Below, in pieces: positions 17,141 to 25,006 of a stretch of DNA of 64,000 nucleotides (position 1 is its first letter; each line of letters opens with the position of its first letter). The notes under the pieces were generated by a model. The model had not been told where the DNA came from. It did no database searches and saw only the letters and a program-made list of their open reading frames with translations. Made by a program: the position numbers and the translations under genes. The stretch is taken from positions 2,232,001 to 2,296,000 of the forward strand of contig NZ_SADE01000001.1 in the NCBI RefSeq assembly GCF_004005845.1, read 5' to 3'. Origin of the DNA: Hwanghaeella grinnelliae. GTDB taxonomy: Bacteria > Pseudomonadota > Alphaproteobacteria > UBA8366 > Aestuariispiraceae.

Positions 17141-19353
17141 ACCAATCCGCGCAGGATGCCTTTGAACGGGCCGATTATCAGGCTGCCGCCCGCCTTGCCG
17201 ACGACCCGATCCTGAAAGGCCTGGCGCTGGTGATGATCGGCAACCCATTGGATGGCCTGCCATTGCTATCGGGCACCGATCCCGCAGATCGGCAAGTCCC
17301 GGCGGGCACCGCCGCCATCCTGGCTTTCGGTCACTGGCTGGGCGGTAATACAGCTGAAGCACGGACGATATTGAGCGCCCGTCGCGAAGACCGCTTGTGC
17401 GCAGCATTTCTGGATCTGCTCAAGGACGAACCGATCCCCTGTCTGTTTCAGACCGCCCGCGCACCGCTTTTGTCCTCATGCAAACAAGTCGACGGCTTCG
17501 CCGTCACCACCGTCGGATCAAGCGGTCAGGATTGCGATATCGCATTGGACGATTGCGACAATAAAACGCTTGGAAACACCCTGGATGAAGCCGCGTTCCT
17601 GTTCGGGTTCGACTTCGCGGGCCCGCCACCCCTTCGTGCGCCCGGCAACGACACGCCTTACCTGATCCATCTGACCGATCCCGACGTGCATGTGCTGACA
17701 GGACTGCATCCGGTTCGGGACTATGACCGGGCCATCGCCGGCACATCAGGTCAGGCCGCGATGCTTCGGGCAATCACCGGAACACCGACGGCGAGCGGCC
17801 CGTTGTTCGGCGGTTTGTCGGCGTTTCATCCCTCGCTGGCCGATTTCGGGCCGGCCCCTGACAATGACAGGAAAACCGACCTGTTCTTTTCCGGTTCCTA
17901 CGGCACCCCAATCTATCACGAGAAACCGGCGCGCTTCTTCGCCGTCAGCCAAGTTCCCGAAGCCTATCGGATTGATCTGTTCGACAGTACGCGGCCCCTG
18001 TCCGATTATGCCGCCGGGTTGCAATCTGCCCGGTTTGCCTTGGTTTCGGTCCGGGCGCCCGGCAGCTTCAGCACGCGGGCCATGCAAGCCCTTGAATGTG
18101 GGGCCTTCGTCCTATGCGAAGCGGATTCCGGCGTTCTCGATTATTTCCCTGGTGAGGACTGGGGCGTTTTCACCTATCGCCCGGACCATATCACCGAGGA
18201 CATTGCGGCCCATTTGGCCCGCTACGACGACTATGCCGAGCGACTGCGCACCCGATGGGGCGCAATCCGGCAGCGTCTGTCCGCCTTGTCCCCCGGCTCC
18301 CCCGCGGCGGAAGAACGGTGGCTGAAATACGCGGCCTTCCAGTCGCTTCTGATCCGCCATGGCGGCAGACCTTCAAGACGGCCCCGCAGCGCCGCCGCGC
18401 CGCTCGACTGGTTTACGGTGCGGGGTCTTCCGGCGCCGGCGCATGAGGCACCGTGGACGACCCGTTCCGCCGGCTATACGGACCTGGCCGTGAAGGCCCG
18501 CGGGGCCACGCCCCCGGCCGAATGGTTGGCGGAGGATGGCGGGTTTACCCCGTTGCGCGGCCATCCTGCACGGATTCCTGCCCTGCAACGCGACCTTAGC
18601 GGCGCGTTTCTTCGCTTGGCCGAAACCTGGCAGGCCCGCGACCGTCCCGGATTCGAAGCCGCGGCGGAGGCCGTTTGGGAAAACCGAGAGGGGTACGCCG
18701 GGCAAAGTTTGGACGGCATGGCGATCCCGGATTACTGGCTCGGCGTTTTCCTGAACCGATTGGGCCTGCCGCTCGGCCGTCTCTACGAGGAAACCACCAC
18801 AACACGGATCAAAAATCGCACGGGCTCCGAAGCCTCCCTTCTGGTAGCCGCCTTGGGCATGGTCGGGGCCGAACGGGCCTGGGCCGGGGGCGACACCGCC
18901 GCAGCCGCGGAACGGGCCGGGCTGGCCGCAATGGTGGACCCGGCAAACCATGCGGCGACGGCGATGACCCTGCTCTGCGACCTGAAGCAAGAGCGCGCCT
19001 TGGAGTCCCAACCTGCACAGTTTGCGGACTATCCCTGGCACCTGCCGCGCGTCCTGGCATTGCTGGTGGAGAACACCGCAACGGACAGCCAATTGGCTGA
19101 GGGGAAATTGCACGCGGTCTATTTGCGCTTCGTTCAACGAATGCGCGACAGCCGTCCCCTCTTGTCGCCATCCAAAGTGCCCGCCGGGGCAGCCCGCTAT
19201 CTGGCGTGGAAGCTGGGTATTCCGGCCGCCAGTGACGGCGATAGTATCCTGGACAGGCTGCGGCAGGAGGAATTGCTGCTGACCGACGCGTTCATTGCGA
19301 CACGCTTGATCGCGGAACCGATCCTGGCCGCACTGAAAGCCCCGTCGGTCTAG
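17137..19353 (+). CDS. Large CgeB-like glycosyltransferase
   Basis: Residues about 235-400 form a CgeB/YkvP-type GT-B C-terminal domain: DLFFSGSYGTPIYHEK, then ALVSVRAPGSFSTRAMQALE and a nucleotide-sugar region containing CGAFVLCE. The N-terminal 230 residues and the C-terminal 320 residues are not recognisable; the C-terminal part is alanine-rich and helical, possibly repeat-like. The protein is cytosolic by appearance, with no signal or membrane segments. It is coupled by a 4-base overlap to the HddC-like gene, so it probably uses that nucleotide sugar. Its stop codon overlaps the stop of the convergent glycosyltransferase in a CTAG. Confidence 0.75.
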   Translation: MNQSAQDAFERADYQAAARLADDPILKGLALVMIGNPLDGLPLLSGTDPADRQVPAGTAAILAFGHWLGGNTAEARTILSARREDRLCAAFLDLLKDEPIPCLFQTARAPLLSSCKQVDGFAVTTVGSSGQDCDIALDDCDNKTLGNTLDEAAFLFGFDFAGPPPLRAPGNDTPYLIHLTDPDVHVLTGLHPVRDYDRAIAGTSGQAAMLRAITGTPTASGPLFGGLSAFHPSLADFGPAPDNDRKTDLFFSGSYGTPIYHEKPARFFAVSQVPEAYRIDLFDSTRPLSDYAAGLQSARFALVSVRAPGSFSTRAMQALECGAFVLCEADSGVLDYFPGEDWGVFTYRPDHITEDIAAHLARYDDYAERLRTRWGAIRQRLSALSPGSPAAEERWLKYAAFQSLLIRHGGRPSRRPRSAAAPLDWFTVRGLPAPAHEAPWTTRSAGYTDLAVKARGATPPAEWLAEDGGFTPLRGHPARIPALQRDLSGAFLRLAETWQARDRPGFEAAAEAVWENREGYAGQSLDGMAIPDYWLGVFLNRLGLPLGRLYEETTTTRIKNRTGSEASLLVAALGMVGAERAWAGGDTAAAAERAGLAAMVDPANHAATAMTLLCDLKQERALESQPAQFADYPWHLPRVLALLVENTATDSQLAEGKLHAVYLRFVQRMRDSRPLLSPSKVPAGAARYLAWKLGIPAASDGDSILDRLRQEELLLTDAFIATRLIAEPILAALKAPSV

Positions 19354-20291
19354 TCTATCCCGATTTCCGCCAATAACGGCGCAAGGACGCCCGCCATCGG
19401 CCGCGCCTTGGCCAGCCGCTCACGCTCGGCGACGGCCCGGTCGGTAAAGTCGCCGAGCGCCAGTTGCGACGCGACGAAATCGACGACGGATCCGGATATT
19501 TCCGGCGCGTAGTCATGCAAATCGGAGGAGTCCGGACAAGCTTCGGTCAGGACCACGGAGTCATTGACGATGTGATAATAGAGCCGCGAATTGGATTCGT
19601 AGGGCCAGGATTCGTCCTGCCGGATATTGATCGCCAGTTTCGACCGCGCGACCAGATCATCCCGATGAAACGGCGCGGTCATCTGATGCGTCACGCCCAT
19701 TTTGAAACCGGCGTTTTTCAATTCTTCAAGGATAGCGGCCCGATACCGGGTCATCGAGCCCGAATAAAAGACGTCGATGTCCTTTTCACTGTCCGGCAGT
19801 TGGCGCACCGTGGCGCATCTATCGGTATAGCCATGGGCGACATAGTTGACGACCGTATCGGGAAGATGGGCCTTGAAGGGTTCCACCTGCTGAAAGGCCA
19901 GATGCCAGACCGCATCCATCCGTGGCGCGAGACTGAGGAAGTTCCGGAACCGTTCGTTCAAAACCGGCCTATTGCGATAATTGTCCAGCCGCCGGTCCCA
20001 GGGATGCCCGGTATCGCCGGAATCCGTGGAGAAGTTGTTGAAGGTCCCATCGGTGACGATTTCCGTGCCGATGACGATCAGCCGGGTGTCCGACGTCCAT
20101 TGATCCTCAAGCGCGGCGACATAGTCGTTCGTGAAGTTCTCGACAATGATGTTCACGAAGCCGGGTTGCAGATCCTTCTCGATATCCGCGCGATGGCCCA
20201 GATCCTCCAACCCGTGTTTCAGCATCATCAGGGTGTGCGAGACAGAAAGCCCGAAATTGTAGTGATTACCGTAGCCGATCTTGAAGTGCAT
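19350..20291 (-). CDS. CgeB-like glycosyltransferase
   Basis: The 313-residue protein has a GT-B-like layout. An N-terminal half contains MMLKHGLEDLGH. The C-terminal half contains DVFYSGSMTRYRAAILEEL, then SKLAINIRQDE and an acidic nucleotide-sugar region ending VVLTEACPDSSDL, similar in order to the CgeB-like domain of the neighbouring 738-residue enzyme. The start at 20291 (MHFKIGYG) was chosen because the upstream in-frame residues to 20354 are rich in arginine and unlike the family. No signal peptide is seen. The substrate is unknown; the context is flagellin or surface glycan assembly. Confidence 0.7.
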   Translation of the reverse strand: MHFKIGYGNHYNFGLSVSHTLMMLKHGLEDLGHRADIEKDLQPGFVNIIVENFTNDYVAALEDQWTSDTRLIVIGTEIVTDGTFNNFSTDSGDTGHPWDRRLDNYRNRPVLNERFRNFLSLAPRMDAVWHLAFQQVEPFKAHLPDTVVNYVAHGYTDRCATVRQLPDSEKDIDVFYSGSMTRYRAAILEELKNAGFKMGVTHQMTAPFHRDDLVARSKLAINIRQDESWPYESNSRLYYHIVNDSVVLTEACPDSSDLHDYAPEISGSVVDFVASQLALGDFTDRAVAERERLAKARPMAGVLAPLLAEIGID

Positions 20292-20628
20292 CGATTGCGA
20301 TTTCCCGGTTGTATGACGTGCCGCAGTCCTAGTCCGGACGAGGCGTCTTTCCAATACCGACTTTCAACGCCGCAACCACCTTTGCATCCGGCTCCCGAAG
20401 GAAAAGGATCGATTCTTGCAGCATGAAAATATCGGCGAGATTCGGATATCAGCGTTGCCGCAAATCGAACGGATCCGCCCCCATAAAAAATGAATAGCTT
20501 CCGAGACACGCGATTGGGTTACGCTTATGATCGAACACTTTTATAGTACCAGATCGACATGGAAGAATATGCGACCCTTTGAGAGCAGGAATATCGGCAC
20601 TTAAATTACCGTTGAATGAGCAGCAAAG
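20292..20628. other. 337-base divergent intergenic region with candidate promoter
   Basis: No gene is seen here. The half nearest the radical SAM gene is AT-rich. A sigma-70-like pair, TTACGC at 20519-20524 and TATAGT at 20542-20547 with a 17-base spacer, could drive the plus-strand radical SAM gene. No sigma-54 element with correct spacing was found. Confidence 0.4.
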
Positions 20629-23583
20629 ATGGAAATGACGGCAAAGAACATCCTTAAACTCAGTGATGGAATCAGTGAGTTCGAAGCCGAGGGGAAGAGA
20701 GTGTTCTTCTCTCCCTACCGCCTGTTCAACCTGATCGACAGAGAAACCGAGGCCTTTTCCCGGCTCTGTGAAGAATTGGCCGGCTTTTTGCGCTCCCAAG
20801 AGCGGCTTTATGTATACGCCCGTACAACCTTCTTTCGGGACCTTCAGCAGGATTCACCCGCCCTGGCATCGCTTGACGTCGAATTTATCGATGAGTCCGG
20901 GCTGGCGGCGCTGGCCGACGATCACCCAACCGGTTTACCGACTATTTTCATCGCGGAGATCGATGCGCGGGACTATTTCGACATGCAGTTGGGCATCAAG
21001 AAACTGTTCCGGGCACAGCCCACTGTCCTGGATTTTTCCTGTCTCACCACGATCTGTCCGGAGCAAATCCCTTATTACTGTTGGGGCAATTCCTCCCTGA
21101 GCGTTTATCCACTTGAAGTGCCGAAGGTCGAAATTCAGCCCGGTCTGGACCTTCTTTTGTTGGATTGCCCGGCACGAAATCTTTCGCTCATGCCGAATGG
21201 GCTTGCCTATGTCCACAACGCCCTAAAGAAGACGACCGCGAATTTCCAAACGCTCGATCTGGATATCATCACCTATCACAATTACCACATTCACAGAATT
21301 CACAATCTCTGTGACTCGGTAGTTCTGCCTTCCGGTCTGGAGATGCCGGAAGACCCTTGGCAAGCGGCGCATTACGACATCTGGTTCATGTCGGAGGTCA
21401 TCGATTACTTCGGGCCCGTCATCAACGAGGTCGCGGACAAGATTGTCGCCGCGCGCCCGAAGATACTCGCCATGTCCATTCAGGCATGCAACGAGACGTT
21501 TTCCAGACGCCTGATCAACATCGTACGGGCCAGGTCACCGGAAACGATTATTCTGTTGGGCGGCTATAGTTGTTACAATGCCGATATCGGTCTGAGGGCC
21601 TTCCCGGAAGCGGATTACATGTGTGTCGGCGAAGCCGACCTGTCGATCGGCCCCCTGGTGGAATCCTTGATCCGGGATGAGCATGTCGCCAACATGCCGG
21701 GCGTCATATCCAGGAATGACGATACGAAAATACCGTTCATTCCTGCACCCATGCAGCATAATCTGGATGAGCTGGATTTCCCCAAATACGAATGGATCGG
21801 CACCGATATCTATGTGAATTTCAACGGGTACCGCCTGACGCCCGTTATCGCGAGCCGGGGGTGCCGTTGGGCCCGCTGCACTTTCTGCGCCGAACGTTTT
21901 TACTGGCGCATCCGTTCGCCCAAGAATTTCGTCGATGAACTGGAATGGCTGGCTTCCAAAGGATGCCACCTGTTCATGTTCAATGAAAGCGACCTGAACG
22001 GCCACCCCGAAATGCTGCTGGCGATCTGCGACGAAATCATACGCCGCGGGCTAAAGGTTCTGCTCACAGGCCAGCTTCGCATTCACAAGAAATGCACCCG
22101 GGCCTATTTCGACAAGCTCAAGAAGGCAGGGTTCGTCGCCCTCCGCTTCGGTGTCGATGCATTCTCCGCAAACGCACTTCGGTTACAAAAGAAGGGCTAT
22201 ACGACGGAGACCATTTCCAATGTCCTCAGAGATTGCCATGAAGCTGGGATCGCATCGGAAATAAATTGGGTGATCGGTGTTCCGGGGGAAACCGAGGAAG
22301 ACATCGATGAGGGCATCGATCTTATACTGCAGAACAAGAAATACATAAATCGGCTGGCAAATATCAATCCGCTGATTCTTTCGAACGGCAGCGTTTACTG
22401 GCTGGAACCCGAAGAACACAATATCAAATTCAGATTGCCACAGGAAGAACTGTATAAGCGCTACTTCCGAGCAATTCCGGCGCATCTTTGGTATTCTGAA
22501 GAACCCTATATCGATGCAAACGTCCGCAAGAGATGGTTTGAGAAAATCCTTCTGCGATTGCACGAAAGCGACTTCACGATCGGCGACTGGGCCAAACGCG
22601 TGATCGAGGACGTGGTGGAGAACAAGGACGTTCATCGCGTCGCGATTCCGCAGCCTGAGACGGAGCACAATGAGCACGTCTTGCCCAACCCCGTCTTGAG
22701 GGAGAACTACAAGGGGTTCGATATCTACGAACTGTCAGACACGTTCTACGCCGTGCCGGAAAACATCGAGGACGTGTCTTTCCTGATGACGGGGGTAATG
22801 AAACCGGGGGTCATCACCGACCTGACCGAACAAGCCGTCAAGAGTATCATCGACGAAAGTTTGGATTGGGCCAATTCACGCAGTATGTATCGAAAACGCA
22901 TCAGTGAAGACACCAAGGGGAAGCCGGAGCTGAGGCTGTCCCCGTTCATGAAAGACGCAGCCTTCTTCGAATACGACGGTTTTTTTTACGCGGTCTCTTT
23001 GGCAGATACTGACGCAAAAGCCAGTGCCGATACGGTGCGTTCCTGCAAGGTCGTCGAATACAAGGTCGCGAATTGGTTCGGCCGGCTGATTACCCGAACG
23101 GACAATTACAAAATTATCGGGTCGGACAGTGATTTCTATGCCGTACCTTTGTCGGTGCACCGTATGGAAGCGCACATGGTCAATGACTTGAAGAGGTATG
23201 GCATTCGGTCCTTTGCCCATTTGGAAGACGCCGTCCGATTTGCCAAAGACATGGCAGCGCAAGCGCCCCAAAATGAGGGGAAGACAACGAATGCGCATGC
23301 CGACGAGAATGACGGGAATATGCAAGAAGCATTCGGGCCGGCATTCGGAAACTTCTTCGAACAACCGAAACTGCTGGAAGAAGTCGATAGCTATCTCGTT
23401 ATCGGCTATGAGGGGTTTGTCTACGGGCTGCCGAAACAGTATGGCGACGTTGATCTGACCCAGGTGGACGTCATGACCTGGCCCGGTGTTTTGCGCGACG
23501 TTTCGAACGATGCGGTGATTGAGCAAATTCTGGAAAAGCGCCAAACGGAAATGGTTTACGGGCGGGCCCAGGTAAGGGTTTGA
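20629..23583 (+). CDS. Large cobalamin-type radical SAM protein with C-terminal repeat module
   Basis: Four parts can be seen in this 984-residue protein. An N-terminal extension of about 230 residues is unassigned. A B12-binding-like domain follows at about 275-350 (IILLGGYSCYNAD, CVGEADLSIGPL). The radical SAM domain at about 405-600 has the cluster motif GCRWARCTFC; its cysteines 412, 417 and 420 make CX4CX2C rather than CX3CX2C. The tail holds four related segments beginning near residues 693, 781, 826 and 920, with cores such as DTFYAVP, GFFYAVS, SDFYAVP and GFVYGLP. It is followed directly by an SDR gene and probably modifies a glycan precursor or acceptor. The function is unknown. Confidence 0.82.
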   Translation: MEMTAKNILKLSDGISEFEAEGKRVFFSPYRLFNLIDRETEAFSRLCEELAGFLRSQERLYVYARTTFFRDLQQDSPALASLDVEFIDESGLAALADDHPTGLPTIFIAEIDARDYFDMQLGIKKLFRAQPTVLDFSCLTTICPEQIPYYCWGNSSLSVYPLEVPKVEIQPGLDLLLLDCPARNLSLMPNGLAYVHNALKKTTANFQTLDLDIITYHNYHIHRIHNLCDSVVLPSGLEMPEDPWQAAHYDIWFMSEVIDYFGPVINEVADKIVAARPKILAMSIQACNETFSRRLINIVRARSPETIILLGGYSCYNADIGLRAFPEADYMCVGEADLSIGPLVESLIRDEHVANMPGVISRNDDTKIPFIPAPMQHNLDELDFPKYEWIGTDIYVNFNGYRLTPVIASRGCRWARCTFCAERFYWRIRSPKNFVDELEWLASKGCHLFMFNESDLNGHPEMLLAICDEIIRRGLKVLLTGQLRIHKKCTRAYFDKLKKAGFVALRFGVDAFSANALRLQKKGYTTETISNVLRDCHEAGIASEINWVIGVPGETEEDIDEGIDLILQNKKYINRLANINPLILSNGSVYWLEPEEHNIKFRLPQEELYKRYFRAIPAHLWYSEEPYIDANVRKRWFEKILLRLHESDFTIGDWAKRVIEDVVENKDVHRVAIPQPETEHNEHVLPNPVLRENYKGFDIYELSDTFYAVPENIEDVSFLMTGVMKPGVITDLTEQAVKSIIDESLDWANSRSMYRKRISEDTKGKPELRLSPFMKDAAFFEYDGFFYAVSLADTDAKASADTVRSCKVVEYKVANWFGRLITRTDNYKIIGSDSDFYAVPLSVHRMEAHMVNDLKRYGIRSFAHLEDAVRFAKDMAAQAPQNEGKTTNAHADENDGNMQEAFGPAFGNFFEQPKLLEEVDSYLVIGYEGFVYGLPKQYGDVDLTQVDVMTWPGVLRDVSNDAVIEQILEKRQTEMVYGRAQVRV

Positions 23584-24440
23584 GGACCTCACTCCCCCAG
23601 CAGGACCTCGCCTTAGAGGGCATGCGCGACCATCGTTTCGGTTTGTCCCCGAAGGCATGGCAGCGGTTTCGCGGGCTCGCCGCGTTGGTTACCGGCGCCG
23701 GCACGGGTTACGGACAGGCAATTGCAACAGCACTTGCGGGCGCCGGCGCGAATGTCATTCTTGTCGGCAGGCGGCGGGAAAAGCTGGAGGAAACCGCAGA
23801 GAAGTGTCGGGAGAATTCGGAGCCCTCTGTCGATACTCTGGTTTGCCCAACCGACCTATGCGACTTCAACAGCCAATTGACGATGCTGGACTGGGTCGAG
23901 CGAGAGATGAATCACCCCGCCCTGCTCGTAAACAGCGCCGCGTTGCCGTGTGCGAGGGATATCGCCAAACCGGTGCCCCTCTTCTCCTACGGTGTCGAGG
24001 AATGGGAAAAGCTCATGCGAACCAATGTGACCGCACCATGGTTTCTGAGCCGGGAATTCATCGCGCGATTTCACGACAGTAACCCGATACGGATCGTCAA
24101 CATGACATCTCGGGCCGGTTGGTCGGCAAAGGGTTCCGTCGGCCCATACAATGTCAGCAAAGCCGCCTTGAACAATCTGACCATGTCCCTGGCCGAGGAG
24201 GCCCGCATGCAGTTTCCGGGCGCAGATATTCAGATCAACGCCCTTAATCCATGGGAAGCCCGAACCGAAATGAATCAAGGATCAACGGCCAAACCGGAAG
24301 AAGTTCTACCCATGACGCTTCTTCTTCTTGCGCAACCTGCCGGCGGGCCGTCCGGATATTTCTTCTGCCGAGACGGCAGGCATGATCAATTCACCGACAC
24401 ACTGCCATACGGGAAAGACCTGGCCGCTGAATCGCGATAG
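23580..24440 (+). CDS. Short-chain dehydrogenase/reductase
   Basis: A classical SDR with the cofactor motif TGAGTGYGQA, the structural NSAA motif (LLVNSAALP) and the catalytic YNVSK motif preceded by NMTSRAGWS. The most probable start is TTG at 23580, overlapping the radical SAM stop codon; ATG at 23622 would shorten the protein from 286 to 272 residues. Tight linkage to the radical SAM gene suggests that it reduces or oxidises the same sugar-derived product. The C-terminus (GPSGYFFCRDG) resembles the substrate-loop end of SDRs. Confidence 0.84.
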   Translation: MRTSLPQQDLALEGMRDHRFGLSPKAWQRFRGLAALVTGAGTGYGQAIATALAGAGANVILVGRRREKLEETAEKCRENSEPSVDTLVCPTDLCDFNSQLTMLDWVEREMNHPALLVNSAALPCARDIAKPVPLFSYGVEEWEKLMRTNVTAPWFLSREFIARFHDSNPIRIVNMTSRAGWSAKGSVGPYNVSKAALNNLTMSLAEEARMQFPGADIQINALNPWEARTEMNQGSTAKPEEVLPMTLLLLAQPAGGPSGYFFCRDGRHDQFTDTLPYGKDLAAESR

Positions 24441-24487
24441 ACGGCACAACGCAAACTGCAATATTCGGGAAAGAAGAAAATCGACAC

Positions 24488-24925
24488 ATGGCAGAAACGC
24501 GCGAAAAAAAGATCCCCGTTTTCATTACGCATGCTTGGCGCTTTCACGATGATTGGAACCGCCTCGCTCAGATGATCGAGCAGTTTCCCGGCAGCCCCTG
24601 GGTCAACTACAGCGTCCCGTGGTACGATCCGGCGATCCGTGTTCATTCCGACGCAGGAAAAGAAAAACTGACCTCGATCCTGCTCGCTCAGATCATACCC
24701 GCGAAGTTTCTGATCTTTCTGTGCGGTCCCTATTCCGCGAAAAGCGCGCATATATGGTTCGACAAGGCCGTGGATATCGCGCTGGAGCGGAACAAGGAAA
24801 TCCTCCTTCTACCGGGATACGCGACCCAGGAGTATCTCGCGCCCGATCGCATCGCGGATGCGCGCCGCATTTCCTGGGACCTGGAGAAAGTGCATAAGGA
24901 AATCGTCGATAATTATGCGCTGTAG
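24488..24925 (+). CDS. TIR-like (MTH538/ThsB-type) domain protein
   Basis: The 145 residues form one domain: VFITHAW at the N-terminus, then NYSVPWYDPAI (about 40-50), LLAQIIPAKFLIFLCG, and KEILLLPGYA, ending with a WDLEKVHKEI helix. This order matches the MTH538 TIR-like family, which includes ThsB of the Thoeris antiphage system. No ThsA-like partner is encoded nearby. It lies 47 bases after the SDR gene on the same strand and within the glycosylation locus, so it may be a house-keeping or signalling variant or a displaced defence gene. Confidence 0.72.
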   Translation: MAETREKKIPVFITHAWRFHDDWNRLAQMIEQFPGSPWVNYSVPWYDPAIRVHSDAGKEKLTSILLAQIIPAKFLIFLCGPYSAKSAHIWFDKAVDIALERNKEILLLPGYATQEYLAPDRIADARRISWDLEKVHKEIVDNYAL

Positions 24926-24978
24926 GAAACACGGTTTCTTGGCGCGCCGGAAGCGTAGGCGGCGTCAGTTTAGCGCCT

Positions 24979-25006
24979 GCGGCCACGTCCTAGGGGCAGC
25001 TTTTTT
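24979..25006 (+). terminator. Candidate terminator between the TIR-like gene and maf
   Basis: GCGGCC and GGGCAGC can pair with one mismatch and are followed by TTTTTT at 25001-25006. It lies 53 bases after the TIR-like stop and abuts the stop of the convergent maf gene. The stem is short, so the call is tentative. Confidence 0.4.
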
